Source of the DNA: an uncultured Comamonadaceae bacterium | Lineage (GTDB): Bacteria > Pseudomonadota > Gammaproteobacteria > Burkholderiales > Burkholderiaceae_C | Length of the DNA stretch: 21,317 nucleotides | Direction of reading: 5' to 3' | NCBI GenBank assembly: GCA_937871735.1 | Contig: CALMOI010000261.1 | Location: 1 to 21,317 of the forward strand | Shown here: positions 8,594 to 14,789 of the stretch, one piece after another | How the letters are laid out: every line of letters begins with the position of its first letter | How positions within the stretch are numbered: position 1 is the stretch's first letter | Notes under the pieces: generated by a model | Told to the model about the DNA's origin: nothing | What the model saw: only the letters and a program-made list of their open reading frames with translations | Databases searched by the model: none | Made by a program: the position numbers and the translations under genes

Positions 8594-9186
8594 GCGGAAA
8601 TCCCCAGAATCTCGCGGCGCAGCATGTCCACCGTGTCGGCAGACAGGCCATTTTTAGTGCTCACTGCATCCAACTTGGCCTGCTGTTCTTCCAGCAGCTT
8701 GCGTCGGGCATCCTCAGCCACTGCGCGGCGCTCTTTAAGGCTCAAACCGCGCGCCTCGTTCACCGTCTTAGCCGTGCGGGCCAAGTCGAGCACATCGCTG
8801 ATTTCAAGCACTTTACCTTCATTTGTGGCCTCTAACGCCTGGAACGTGCGCTTGTTGGCCAGGGTCGTCACTGCTTGGGCTAACAGGGCACCGCTCTTGC
8901 TGTCAAAGCCATCACCCAGCTCGGCCACCAGCGCCTCGGCAGCCACGGCAATCTCGCGCTCTTGCGCCACGATGGCGTTGATGCCCTGCCGAAAGCGATG
9001 CACCCCACTGCGGCTTGGCAGCTTGTCTTTGCCGTCGTCGTCTTTCTCGGCCAAGTGCGGGAAGGTAGCGCGCAAGTCGGCAATCAGCCCATCTAACGTC
9101 AGGCCACGCTCGCGCAGGCGGCGCATTAAGTGCTCATGCACCTCTGGTGGCAGTCGGTCAATTGTTGATATGCGGCCCATCGTCAT
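8590..9186 (-). CDS. Mu gp27-like protein (DUF3486), putative terminase small subunit
   Basis: A 198-residue protein of the DUF3486 family, found directly upstream of the large terminase in Mu-like phages and generally taken as the small terminase, which recognises DNA to be packaged. The N-terminal GRISTIDRLPPEVHEHLMRRL is the family hallmark: a helix-turn-helix-like beginning followed by LRERGLTLDGLIADL. The rest is mainly helical with a charged C-terminus. The ATG overlaps the stop of the gp26-like gene (ATGA); an alternative ATG two codons later is possible and neither has a strong ribosome binding site. Confidence 0.88.
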   Translation of the reverse strand: MTMGRISTIDRLPPEVHEHLMRRLRERGLTLDGLIADLRATFPHLAEKDDDGKDKLPSRSGVHRFRQGINAIVAQEREIAVAAEALVAELGDGFDSKSGALLAQAVTTLANKRTFQALEATNEGKVLEISDVLDLARTAKTVNEARGLSLKERRAVAEDARRKLLEEQQAKLDAVSTKNGLSADTVDMLRREILGISA

Positions 9187-9473
9187 GCCCTGGGCCGTTG
9201 CACACCATCCACCCGCGCCCGACCCTCGGCCACATCCTGGCCGCGCTCGGTCAGCGTCGCCACCAGCACTTGACCTGCCTCGTCCAGCGTCAGCAATCCC
9301 TGCTCGGCCAGCCAGCGCAGCTCGGTCTTGACTTGGTCGCGGGTGGCGCTGTGGCCCAACTTGTCCAGCAAGTTGGTCAACACCGAGCTGTTGCCCCGGT
9401 AGGACGGCAGTTCGGTGAGGATGCGCAGCGTCACCAGCCGCAGGTCAGCCCGCAGAAAATCGGCGTAACTCAT
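9183..9473 (-). CDS. Mu gp26-like winged-helix protein
   Basis: A 96-residue protein in the gp26 position between gp25- and gp27-like genes. The sequence MSYADFLRADLRLVTLRIL followed by TRDQVKTELRWLAEQGLL fits a small winged helix, and homologues are often labelled ArsR-like. ATG 9473 is preferred over the upstream GTG at 9488 because AAGGG lies seven bases before it; the GTG would overlap the previous stop as GTGA and cannot be excluded. The role in virion assembly or late gene control is not established. Confidence 0.75.
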   Translation of the reverse strand: MSYADFLRADLRLVTLRILTELPSYRGNSSVLTNLLDKLGHSATRDQVKTELRWLAEQGLLTLDEAGQVLVATLTERGQDVAEGRARVDGVQRPRA

Positions 9474-9484
9474 GGGTTTACCCT

Positions 9485-9817
9485 TCACTTCTTGAGCAAA
9501 AAATCTTCAAGCCGGTTGACCGACAAGCGCATGCCGTGCAACTCGCGGTGCGTGGCCTCCTGCGTCGCTTGCATGACCTTGATGTCCGAGATCAACGCCG
9601 TCGGCACATGCTTAATATCCGACTCCAACTGGGCCAGTCGGCTGGCGTGATCGGCAATGTGCTTGCCCAGCGAATCCTCTACCGCCTTGGCGTACTTGAT
9701 GCTGTCGTCCAAGTCACGCTGCAACCGCGCTGCGTGCAGTTTGAGCAGTGCCCAAAACGCACTGACCACGGCAAACACGATGAACAGCAAATTGCTCAGG
9801 TTCAGTTCGATGTTCAC
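9485..9817 (-). CDS. Mu gp25-like membrane protein (DUF2730)
   Basis: A 110-residue protein with one N-terminal membrane segment (LSNLLFIVFAVVSAFWALL) and a coiled-coil body, the usual build of DUF2730/gp25 proteins that precede gp26 and gp27 in Mu-like phages. The start is the GTG at 9815-9817, which overlaps the endolysin stop as GTGA and has GGGGAG five bases upstream. A longer reading frame extends to 9994 but runs through the endolysin gene in another frame and lacks family resemblance there. Its function is unknown. Confidence 0.8.
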   Translation of the reverse strand: MNIELNLSNLLFIVFAVVSAFWALLKLHAARLQRDLDDSIKYAKAVEDSLGKHIADHASRLAQLESDIKHVPTALISDIKVMQATQEATHRELHGMRLSVNRLEDFLLKK

Positions 9818-10314
9818 GTCGGCTCCCCATTGCACTGGCGGTGCAGCCGCTGCCTGCGCTGCCACAGCCCGGCGCACACCTTGTTGCCGGGCGTTGAGCA
9901 GTCCACATCGCCCACGCGCCGCCACATCAAAATCGCATCGCACGCCCCCGCGTAGTCCTTGGCGTTGAGCCGCTTGACCAGGGTCGATCCGCAAAACGCA
10001 CCGGGGCCGATGTTGTAGGCCAGATCGACATAGGCGTCGTACTCATACTGGTGCAACGGCACAGTGACGCAGCTTTTGAGGGCGTGCTCGTAGCCCTGCA
10101 CATCCACCAGCGCCCGTGCCAGCGCCTGCGGCGGCGTGGTGGTGTCGCCCATCTTGACCCCGGTGGTCGTGCCAAAGCCGATAGTCGGCACCTTGGTGCC
10201 CAGAACCGGGTCGGGGATGGCTTTGTTGGTGTAGCCCTCGTCCAGCGTGATGCCGACAAAGCCAACCGCCGACAGCGCCAGCGCCGCCAGCCACACGCGG
10301 TTATCAGTGGTCAT
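9814..10314 (-). CDS. Phage endolysin, GH24 lysozyme with SAR-type N-terminus
   Basis: A 166-residue muramidase of the T4/P21 lysozyme family. Likely catalytic residues are Glu26 in LDEGYT, Asp35 in IPDPV and Thr44 in PTIGFGTT; Glu-Asp spacing is the usual nine, while Asp-Thr is nine rather than the six of T4 lysozyme, implying a small loop insertion. The N-terminus (VWLAALALSAVGFVGI) is a weakly hydrophobic, Ala/Gly-rich segment ending next to the catalytic Glu, as in signal-arrest-release endolysins that are tethered inactive and then released. No holin is evident beside it. The ATG has GAGGG five bases upstream and overlaps the Rz end by 11 bases. Confidence 0.9.
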   Translation of the reverse strand: MTTDNRVWLAALALSAVGFVGITLDEGYTNKAIPDPVLGTKVPTIGFGTTTGVKMGDTTTPPQALARALVDVQGYEHALKSCVTVPLHQYEYDAYVDLAYNIGPGAFCGSTLVKRLNAKDYAGACDAILMWRRVGDVDCSTPGNKVCAGLWQRRQRLHRQCNGEPT

Positions 10315-10996
10315 GGTTGCCCTCGTGCCAGTCGATCAAGGCATCAAGCCGGGCGCGGCAGGTGTCGTACTGCTCGCGGGCTGCAATGGCCCAGCCCATG
10401 ACATCGGCATCGGTGGCAGCGGGGCCACTCGCATCAGCAACGCTGCTGGCGGCTGCGGTGTCAGCACTTGGGGCGGGCACGTCGGTGGGTTGGTTGAGCA
10501 GGCTGACAGCAGCAGCGCCCAGACAGGCGCGGCCAGCCGTGACGCGAGTGATCGCATGGCGTTGGCTTTCGGAGAGTTGGGTGATCTGGGCTTGGGCCTG
10601 GGCCAGTTGGCGCGTCAGGTCATCGCCGCGCTGCTGTGCGGCTTGCAGTGTTTGGGTGGCCCGCTGCTGCTGGGCCAGTTGGTCTTGCAGGTGCTTTTGC
10701 TGCTGCTGGGCCTGCTCGCGCTCATGCTCGGTCTCGACCATAGTGAGACCCACTATCGCCACCACAGCCATGATGAGCAGGGCGTATGGAACGAGGGATG
10801 TCGTCGCGATGAAACCATGCTGGCGCTTTGCCACGGCGGGGATGGGCACGCTCTGCCAGCGCTGGTCTGCGTAAATCCAGCGCTTGCTACCGTAGGTCAG
10901 CAGCGGATCGCCGTTGTGGTTGTGGCTGCACTCTTCCATCGCCGAAGCCGGAACACCGGGCGGCGGTTGGGTGGGGATAGTGGGTGGTTTAGGCAT
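10304..10996 (-). CDS. Inner-membrane spanin, Rz-like
   Basis: A 230-residue i-spanin candidate. Residues 67-87 (LVPYALLIMAVVAIVGLTMV) form one transmembrane segment, followed by a Gln-rich coiled coil (about 90-145) and a C-terminus REQYDTCRARLDALIDW of the type seen in Rz/LysB proteins. The N-terminal 60-odd residues before the membrane segment are unusually long for Rz and are Pro-rich then aromatic; an internal ATG (Met20) has no ribosome binding site. A complete lipoprotein gene lies inside it in the +1 frame, the arrangement known for lambda Rz/Rz1. Placement next to the endolysin supports the call. Confidence 0.82.
   Translation of the reverse strand: MPKPPTIPTQPPPGVPASAMEECSHNHNGDPLLTYGSKRWIYADQRWQSVPIPAVAKRQHGFIATTSLVPYALLIMAVVAIVGLTMVETEHEREQAQQQQKHLQDQLAQQQRATQTLQAAQQRGDDLTRQLAQAQAQITQLSESQRHAITRVTAGRACLGAAAVSLLNQPTDVPAPSADTAAASSVADASGPAATDADVMGWAIAAREQYDTCRARLDALIDWHEGNHDH
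10336..10557 (-). CDS. Outer-membrane lipoprotein spanin, Rz1-like, nested in Rz
   Basis: A 73-residue Pro-rich lipoprotein encoded wholly within the 3' third of the Rz-like gene in the +1 frame. The start MRSLASRLAAPVWALLLSAC is a basic n-region, hydrophobic core and lipobox LLSAC with Cys20 as the lipidation site. The mature part is about one quarter proline, as in Rz1 proteins. It would pair with the Rz protein to fuse inner and outer membranes at the last step of lysis. The overlap itself explains the unusual codon choice in this part of Rz. Confidence 0.82.
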   Translation of the reverse strand: MRSLASRLAAPVWALLLSACSTNPPTCPPQVLTPQPPAALLMRVAPLPPMPMSWAGPLQPASSTTPAAPGLMP

Positions 10997-11082
10997 GGCA
11001 ATCTTTGTGAGATGCCATGCAGTTTTCCGCGCGGGCGCGATGAGGGGTAGCTAATACATGCTCGCTACGAGCCCTCGTGGAC

Positions 11083-11595
11083 TTATGTGTGGCGTACCTG
11101 ACTGGCGATAAACCGGCTCAAAGCCCCTGGCCCCTGCGTCTTGGCTGCCTCAAAAGCCTTTCTCTTGGCCTTCATGTCGGCATCAGCCAATGGCCGCAAT
11201 CGCTGTCGAATCGCCCCGTAGCGCTGTTGCAATTCTTCGTGGTGTGCTTGTTGGTTGGGCCGCTTGGCACGCTTGCAGATCAAGGCTGCATCGGCATGGA
11301 TGTGCTCACACCAAACTGCTCTTTGGCACTGCACCACGGCAACGGGCTGATGACCAAACATGGTCTGTGCCCAAACGTGACTATGGTCAAGCAGCCATTG
11401 AATCTCGGCCAACGCCTCATCCACCCGGCCAGCCTGCTGCAAGAACTTGGCAAGCCGGGTTTCCTGGTATAGCGGCCCGGCATCATCCTTGATTTGCTGG
11501 AGGACAGCCACGGCACCGTTGATGTCTCCAGCCTTCTTCAGGGCGGTCGCCTGCTTGTTGAGTTCTGCCGCGCGGGTCTGCTCGGGCGTGAGCAT
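11083..11595 (-). CDS. Small TPR-like hypothetical protein
   Basis: A 170-residue soluble protein. The N-terminal half (AAELNKQATALKKAGDINGA and LAKFLQQAGRVDEALAEIQWL) reads as two tetratricopeptide-like helical pairs; the second half has WCEHIHADAALICKRAKR and a basic helical tail. I do not recognise a specific family. ATG 11595 is chosen; a GTG five codons upstream would overlap the DUF4124 gene by 14 bases, and neither has a clear ribosome binding site, so translation may depend on coupling to the upstream gene. It sits between the secreted DUF4124 protein and the lysis genes, a typical place for accessory cargo. Confidence 0.65.
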   Translation of the reverse strand: MLTPEQTRAAELNKQATALKKAGDINGAVAVLQQIKDDAGPLYQETRLAKFLQQAGRVDEALAEIQWLLDHSHVWAQTMFGHQPVAVVQCQRAVWCEHIHADAALICKRAKRPNQQAHHEELQQRYGAIRQRLRPLADADMKAKRKAFEAAKTQGPGALSRFIASQVRHT

Positions 11596-11596
11596 G

Positions 11597-12133
11597 TCAA
11601 GGGCACCCACCCAGCGACTGGCACTCGCTGCGCAACGAGTCCAAAGTCTTGTTTAGGTCACGGTTCTTGGTGTCGCACTGGGTTGTGACGGCAGACATCT
11701 CGTTCGCCAGCGAGGCCAGATACGTCGCCCCGGCCAAGTTGTTGTTGGCAGATGACTTTTTGGCTTGCAGCTCTTTGAGCTGTTTGTCGCACTGGGCTTG
11801 GCTGCGGTCGATGGCGGCTTTGGCCTCGGGCACCCAACGCTCTTCCAGCTCCCGTCTGCGGCGGCTTTTTTGGCTTGCTGCCACCTGGGCGTCTATGCGC
11901 TCAACCTCGGTTTGCGGTCTGCTGGCCGCTGGCGCTGGGTCGCCAGCCAAAGGGGGCAGTGGCTTAGGCGCACGTCCAGAGGCCGGGCGCACCGTGAGTT
12001 CCTCGGTCTTGGCCCCTTGGACGCAGGGCGCATCCTGAAACACCACTTTGCCATCGGCCCCGGTGCATTTGTTGATGGCCCACACCGGCGCAACCAGCGC
12101 CAAGCCCAGCGCTGCACAAACCAAACTTCTCAT
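11597..12133 (-). CDS. Secreted DUF4124-domain protein
   Basis: A 178-residue exported protein. A signal peptide (SLVCAALGLALVAPVWA) is followed by INKCTGADGKVVFQDAPC, the Cys-containing DUF4124 motif common in betaproteobacterial periplasmic proteins. Next come a Pro-rich linker, a basic stretch (KSRRRRELEERW) and a coiled-coil C-terminus with several cysteines. GGGAG lies about six bases before the ATG. It is the first gene of the leftward late/lysis operon. It may be host-derived cargo altering the envelope of the lysogen or lysing cell; the role is inference. Confidence 0.75.
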   Translation of the reverse strand: MRSLVCAALGLALVAPVWAINKCTGADGKVVFQDAPCVQGAKTEELTVRPASGRAPKPLPPLAGDPAPAASRPQTEVERIDAQVAASQKSRRRRELEERWVPEAKAAIDRSQAQCDKQLKELQAKKSSANNNLAGATYLASLANEMSAVTTQCDTKNRDLNKTLDSLRSECQSLGGCP

Positions 12134-12163
12134 CGTTCTCTCCCTTTCAAAAAATCCTCACCT

Positions 12164-12187
12164 CGCCGACTCAAAATTGAGTTGGCG
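12164..12187 (-). promoter_or_regulatory. Strong hairpin/dyad upstream of the late operon
   Basis: Arms CGCCGACTCAA (12164-12174) and TTGAGTTGGCG (12177-12187) pair over 11 positions with one G-T wobble and an AA centre. On the leftward strand the hairpin is followed, after nine bases, by GATTTTTTG and then by the ribosome binding site of the DUF4124 gene. A weak promoter-like TTGACT lies at 12193-12198 on that strand, with the dyad over the -10 position. It may be a late operator or an attenuator/terminator; the sequence alone does not decide. Confidence 0.45.
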
Positions 12188-12194
12188 TGCAGAG

Positions 12195-12323
12195 TCAACG
12201 CCTGCGTCCACCCATGCCAGACGGGGCACTGCGCTGGTGGGCGGGCACATAGCGGCCCGTCCTGGTCGTGTAGCCACCCACGCCGATGCGCCTGCTGGCA
12301 CCACCAGAACCAGCGTCGTCCAA
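12195..12323 (-). CDS. Possible small secreted-protein fragment or 42-aa ORF
   Basis: A 42-codon frame beginning with TTG, with AGGGAG directly before it. It would encode a Gly/Arg-rich peptide containing GGYTTRTGRYVPAHQRSAP, which resembles the short GY-x-R-x-G-x-YV-x-P/A-H-x-R motif found in many small exported proteobacterial proteins. No signal peptide or upstream frame is present. It may be a remnant of a cargo gene or a genuine micro-ORF. It would otherwise be an unassigned 244-bp gap between two minus-strand genes. Confidence 0.3.
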   Translation of the reverse strand: MDDAGSGGASRRIGVGGYTTRTGRYVPAHQRSAPSGMGGRRR

Positions 12324-12342
12324 CTCCCTAAGTTTGGGGAGT
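12323..12342 (-). terminator. Inverted repeat after the repressor-side operon
   Basis: ACTCCC (12323-12328) and GGGAGT (12337-12342) pair with an eight-base loop, about 35 bases past the stop of the 266-aa gene in the leftward direction. It could end the repressor transcript, but there is no T-tract, so this is tentative. Confidence 0.25.
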
Positions 12343-12377
12343 CAACCCGACAGCCTTGCCTGGATCGGACGCCTTTC

Positions 12378-13178
12378 TTAAGCGCTACCCTCCGCTGTCA
12401 GGGCAGGAGGATTGCGTGGCTTGGCTGCAAAGCGAGCAGCTTGCTCAATGTGTTGTTTTCCATCTTCATCGGCCCGCTCAAAGAGCCTCAACAAAGCTGC
12501 TTGACGCTCTGTTATGCGAAAGACCACGCCAGGCGGCTTTGGTCTTGGCTCCTGCTTTGGAGTCTTGGGCTGGTGGCGTAATACGGGATAAGTCAGGCCA
12601 GCAGCCTTCCATTTGGCAAAGTCAACACGCTTCCATCGACGCTTGCGGGCCTCGTCTTCGACTTGAAGAACCGACATGGCAAAGCCATGGGGACTCAACG
12701 AATACGGGGAACGTCCTTCGTGAAAAAGCGCCTCAAGCACATCTTCGGCAACCTCTACATGTTCAGTGATGTGCTGGGCCATTTGTATGGCAAGAGGCAA
12801 TGAAAGCGCCTGTGGGTATGGAGGGTCCGCCTGTTTTGTGTAGTACCGCGCCAGCGCAGAGTGCTTTGTGATGGACCATCCGTCGCCATCAAGTGCCTCC
12901 AATAAAGCTACCGATGGGAACTCAACCCGCAGCGTCTTGTTCGCCGTATCGGCGTACTCCACATCGCCCAGCGGCCCGGTAGGGAAAAGGCTTCGCCTGT
13001 TCTTCAGGCGCATTCCACGAGAGCCTTTCATGTAGATGCCTGTCCTGGCTTCTCGTCCAAAAAACTCGATATCACTCTCGCAGCGGGCGATCAGACCGGC
13101 TTTTGTGTAGGGCTGATTGCTGGCGTTAAGCGCTCGGGCAAGGCGCTTATCCAGCAGGGTGTTTTCCAGTGTCGTCAT
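12378..13178 (-). CDS. Hypothetical protein, 266 aa, downstream of the repressor
   Basis: I do not recognise this protein. It is soluble and charged, with no membrane segment or signal peptide. Visible features are a basic patch RGMRLKNRRSLF, an aromatic ITKHSALARYY segment, a Lys/Arg-rich region EDEARKRRWKRVDFAKWK, then a Pro/Lys linker and a helical C-terminal part. AAGGA lies eight bases before its ATG. It follows the repressor by 18 bases on the same strand, so it is probably expressed in the lysogen. That location, between repressor and lysis genes, is where temperate phages often keep superinfection-exclusion or defence genes; this is inference only. Confidence 0.7.
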   Translation of the reverse strand: MTTLENTLLDKRLARALNASNQPYTKAGLIARCESDIEFFGREARTGIYMKGSRGMRLKNRRSLFPTGPLGDVEYADTANKTLRVEFPSVALLEALDGDGWSITKHSALARYYTKQADPPYPQALSLPLAIQMAQHITEHVEVAEDVLEALFHEGRSPYSLSPHGFAMSVLQVEDEARKRRWKRVDFAKWKAAGLTYPVLRHQPKTPKQEPRPKPPGVVFRITERQAALLRLFERADEDGKQHIEQAARFAAKPRNPPALTAEGSA

Positions 13179-13196
13179 TGCCTATTCCTTGGCAAC

Positions 13197-13616
13197 TTAA
13201 CTGCGGCGCGCTCGTGCCGGGGCGCGGGTTGTTGTGTTGTGGATCACATCGGCAATCTGCCCATGTGCACCACCAGCGATGTGAATTTTTGGGGCGTGGA
13301 TCCCCGCTGCACCTTGCAGCGCGCCAATGGCCGCCGCCTTGCCGGTAAGGGTTGCTGACCGAAACAACGCCAGCATCTCGCGCTCGTCAGCCGTCAGTGT
13401 TGGCGCTGGTACGGATCCACTGCGCTGGCCGGTCAGGACGTAGAGCACATCGACGCCTGCCGCCGCGATGGCTGACAGGTATGCGCTGTCCGGGTTGCGC
13501 TCCCCCTTCTCGTAATTGATCTGGGCTCGTTTGAGAACGCCACCCAATGCGCCGAACTTTTCCTGGCTCAAGCCCAGGCGTTCGCGCTCCTCCCTCAATC
13601 GCTCAAATGTGCTCAT
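13197..13616 (-). CDS. XRE-family repressor (c-type)
   Basis: A 139-residue regulator with an N-terminal helix-turn-helix: ERLREERERLGLSQEKFGAL, then AQINYEKGERNPDSAYLSAI and DVLYVLTGQ, the usual XRE/Cro-C1 pattern. The C-terminal part is short, with no LexA-like peptidase domain, so induction is probably not by self-cleavage. It is divergent from the Cro/gp16-like gene, and the intervening 92 bases hold two direct repeats with dyad symmetry that are its likely operators. One palindrome overlaps its own start codon, implying autoregulation. Confidence 0.85.
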   Translation of the reverse strand: MSTFERLREERERLGLSQEKFGALGGVLKRAQINYEKGERNPDSAYLSAIAAAGVDVLYVLTGQRSGSVPAPTLTADEREMLALFRSATLTGKAAAIGALQGAAGIHAPKIHIAGGAHGQIADVIHNTTTRAPARARRS

Positions 13617-13657
13617 TTGTTCACCAAAATTATTGACAGGTGCTCATTTGGACACCA
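13604..13657. promoter_or_regulatory. Repressor operator region with two 18-bp direct repeats
   Basis: Copies at 13609-13626 and 13640-13657 share GTGCTCATTTG, then C-A-C-C-A after two to three variable bases, and are 31 bp apart, close to three helical turns. Each has a GTG-N10-CAC dyad; the right copy extends to GGTG-N10-CACC. The left one also forms a palindrome CAAATG-TGCT-CATTTG over the repressor start codon. They are the best candidates for XRE repressor binding. Confidence 0.65.
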
Positions 13658-13661
13658 CAAT
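13633..13661 (+). promoter_or_regulatory. Early rightward promoter
   Basis: A perfect -35 TTGACA (13633-13638) is followed by a 17-bp spacer and a -10-like CACAAT (13656-13661). The spacer contains the right operator dyad, so bound repressor would block polymerase. Transcription would start about 40 bases upstream of the Cro/gp16-like ATG and drive the rightward transposition operon. Confidence 0.65.
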
Positions 13662-13708
13662 ACATCCCATCAACAACCACTCAACCACTTACTAAAGGAC
13701 TAGGACGC

Positions 13709-13903
13709 ATGAAGACCCCAAAACAGATCAAAGAGAGCTTTCGCCAACAAGGCAAGACCCTGAGCCAGTGGGCGCGTGACAACGGCTACGAGCCGCACAT
13801 GGTCTACCGCCTGATGGCTGGCATCGACAAGGGCCTGTATGGCCGTGCCCATGAGATCGCCGTCAAGCTGGGTTTGAAGGACTCCACCCCGGCCCAGTCG
13901 TGA
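13709..13903 (+). CDS. Cro/Ner-like DNA-binding protein (BcepMu gp16 type)
   Basis: A 64-residue basic helix-turn-helix protein: MKTPKQIKESFRQQGKTLSQ, then WARDNGYEPHMVYRLMAGI and a C-terminal GRAHEIAVKLGL. The pattern of a WAR-x-x-G turn followed by GKAHEIAV-like text is typical of small DNA-binding proteins encoded first in the early operon of BcepMu-like phages. ATG 13709 is chosen because of AAAGGA nine bases upstream and the family start; an upstream in-frame extension has no resemblance. It probably acts like Cro or Ner, lowering repressor or early transcription after induction. Confidence 0.8.
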   Translation: MKTPKQIKESFRQQGKTLSQWARDNGYEPHMVYRLMAGIDKGLYGRAHEIAVKLGLKDSTPAQS

Positions 13904-13978
13904 GTAGAGCCCAAGCCTGACCGTTCCAAGACCACAGCTTGAGCTCTAACCCAACAACCAACCAGTAGGCATTTTGAC

Positions 13979-14257
13979 ATGAACCATATCGTCACCAAAA
14001 GCTTGGGAAGCGCGGATCGGCCCATCACCGCCGGTGAGCGTTCCGCCCTGGCCGCGCTGCTCGCCCAGCATCCGCGCCCCTTGAATCGCATGAGTCTGTG
14101 GCAAGGCTTCCCCGCCGCCCAGCTCGACTGTAGCCAAGCCATTGAGGCGCTGTGTCTGCTGCAAATCCGTCGGCTGGTGCGTCTACGCCATGAACACCTG
14201 TACCTCACCCGCCATGCCTTTGCACCCACCGCAACCTTCACCGGAGCCCAAGCATGA
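13979..14257 (+). CDS. Small hypothetical early protein, 92 aa
   Basis: A 92-residue basic protein with no recognised family. The middle, NRMSLWQGFPAAQLDCSQAI followed by EALCLLQIRRLVRLRHEHLYL, could be a small winged helix with a beta hairpin at the end. It is read in the early operon after a 75-base gap that contains no gene, and it overlaps the Rha-like gene (ATGA). Its ribosome binding site is weak. Confidence 0.6.
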   Translation: MNHIVTKSLGSADRPITAGERSALAALLAQHPRPLNRMSLWQGFPAAQLDCSQAIEALCLLQIRRLVRLRHEHLYLTRHAFAPTATFTGAQA

Positions 14258-14259
14258 AC
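14243..14259 (+). repeat. Gene-boundary linker repeat, copy 1
   Basis: GGAGCCCAAGCATGAAC spans the ribosome binding site, stop and start at this junction and is repeated exactly at 14773-14789. A diverged copy (GAGCCCAAGCCTGACC) follows the Cro-like gene at 13907-13922. Confidence 0.7.
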
Positions 14260-14787
14260 ACTGACCTGTTTCCCCAGACCCTGCTCGTGTCCCGCGACGG
14301 CGAGCGCGTCTACACCACCAGCCTCAAGGTGGCCGAACACTTCCAGAAGGCGCACTACAACGTCCTGCGCGACATCGAGAAACTGCAAGCCGACTATGCC
14401 GAGGTAGGCCTGAGTGCCCTCAGTTTTGAGGCCACTTCGTACAAGACGCACCAGAGCAAGCCACGCCCCATGTACGTGATGGATCGCAAGGCTTTCTCCA
14501 TTTTGGCTATGCGATTCACGGGCAAGAAGGCGCTGGTGTGGCGCGATGATTTCTACAACGCCTTCGAGGCGATGGAGGCCGAGCTGCACCGCCTCCACAC
14601 CGCCAAAGCCCACGCACTCGACATGCTGCGCCCCAACCTGCAAGCCGTGATCGACGGCGAGCGCGTGGGTGCCAACCGCGCCCTGCTGGCCCGCTACATG
14701 GGCAAGACCGTGGGCAGCGTGACCTACCACCGCTGCGTGGCCCGCCGCCTGGGCCTGATCGGCCAACGCCAAGGAGCCCAAGCATGA
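14254..14787 (+). CDS. Rha-family phage regulatory protein
   Basis: A 177-residue protein with an N-terminal Phage_pRha domain: VYTTSLKVAEHF, HYNVLRDIEKL, PRPMYVMDRKAFSILAMRF and TGKKALVWRDDFYNAFEAME (about residues 19-112). Rha proteins are known from lambdoid and P22-like phages, where they interfere with infection of hosts lacking IHF; here the likely role is early regulation. The C-terminal 60 residues (ANRALLARYMGKTVGSVTYH) look like an extra helix-turn-helix. GGAG lies seven bases before the ATG and the start overlaps the previous stop. Confidence 0.85.
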   Translation: MNTDLFPQTLLVSRDGERVYTTSLKVAEHFQKAHYNVLRDIEKLQADYAEVGLSALSFEATSYKTHQSKPRPMYVMDRKAFSILAMRFTGKKALVWRDDFYNAFEAMEAELHRLHTAKAHALDMLRPNLQAVIDGERVGANRALLARYMGKTVGSVTYHRCVARRLGLIGQRQGAQA

Positions 14788-14789
14788 AC
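14773..14789 (+). repeat. Gene-boundary linker repeat, copy 2
   Basis: This is the same 17 bases as at 14243-14259, now at the junction of the Rha-like and Lar-like genes. Both upstream proteins therefore end in GAQA and both downstream ones begin MN. This fits exchange of gene cassettes by recombination at shared boundaries. Confidence 0.7.

Noticed and set aside
9818..9994. N-terminal extension of the gp25-like protein
   Set aside because: The extension overlaps the endolysin gene out of frame and lacks family resemblance; the GTG at 9817 has GGGGAG and the usual overlap.
10247..11050. A 267-codon plus-strand frame over the spanin genes
   Set aside because: It is the antisense shadow of Rz; the minus strand shows a membrane helix, coiled coil and nested lipoprotein that explain the sequence.
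11067..11078. Short palindrome ACGAG-CC-CTCGT after the TPR-like gene
   Set aside because: The arms are only five bases with no T-tract, which is too weak to call a terminator.
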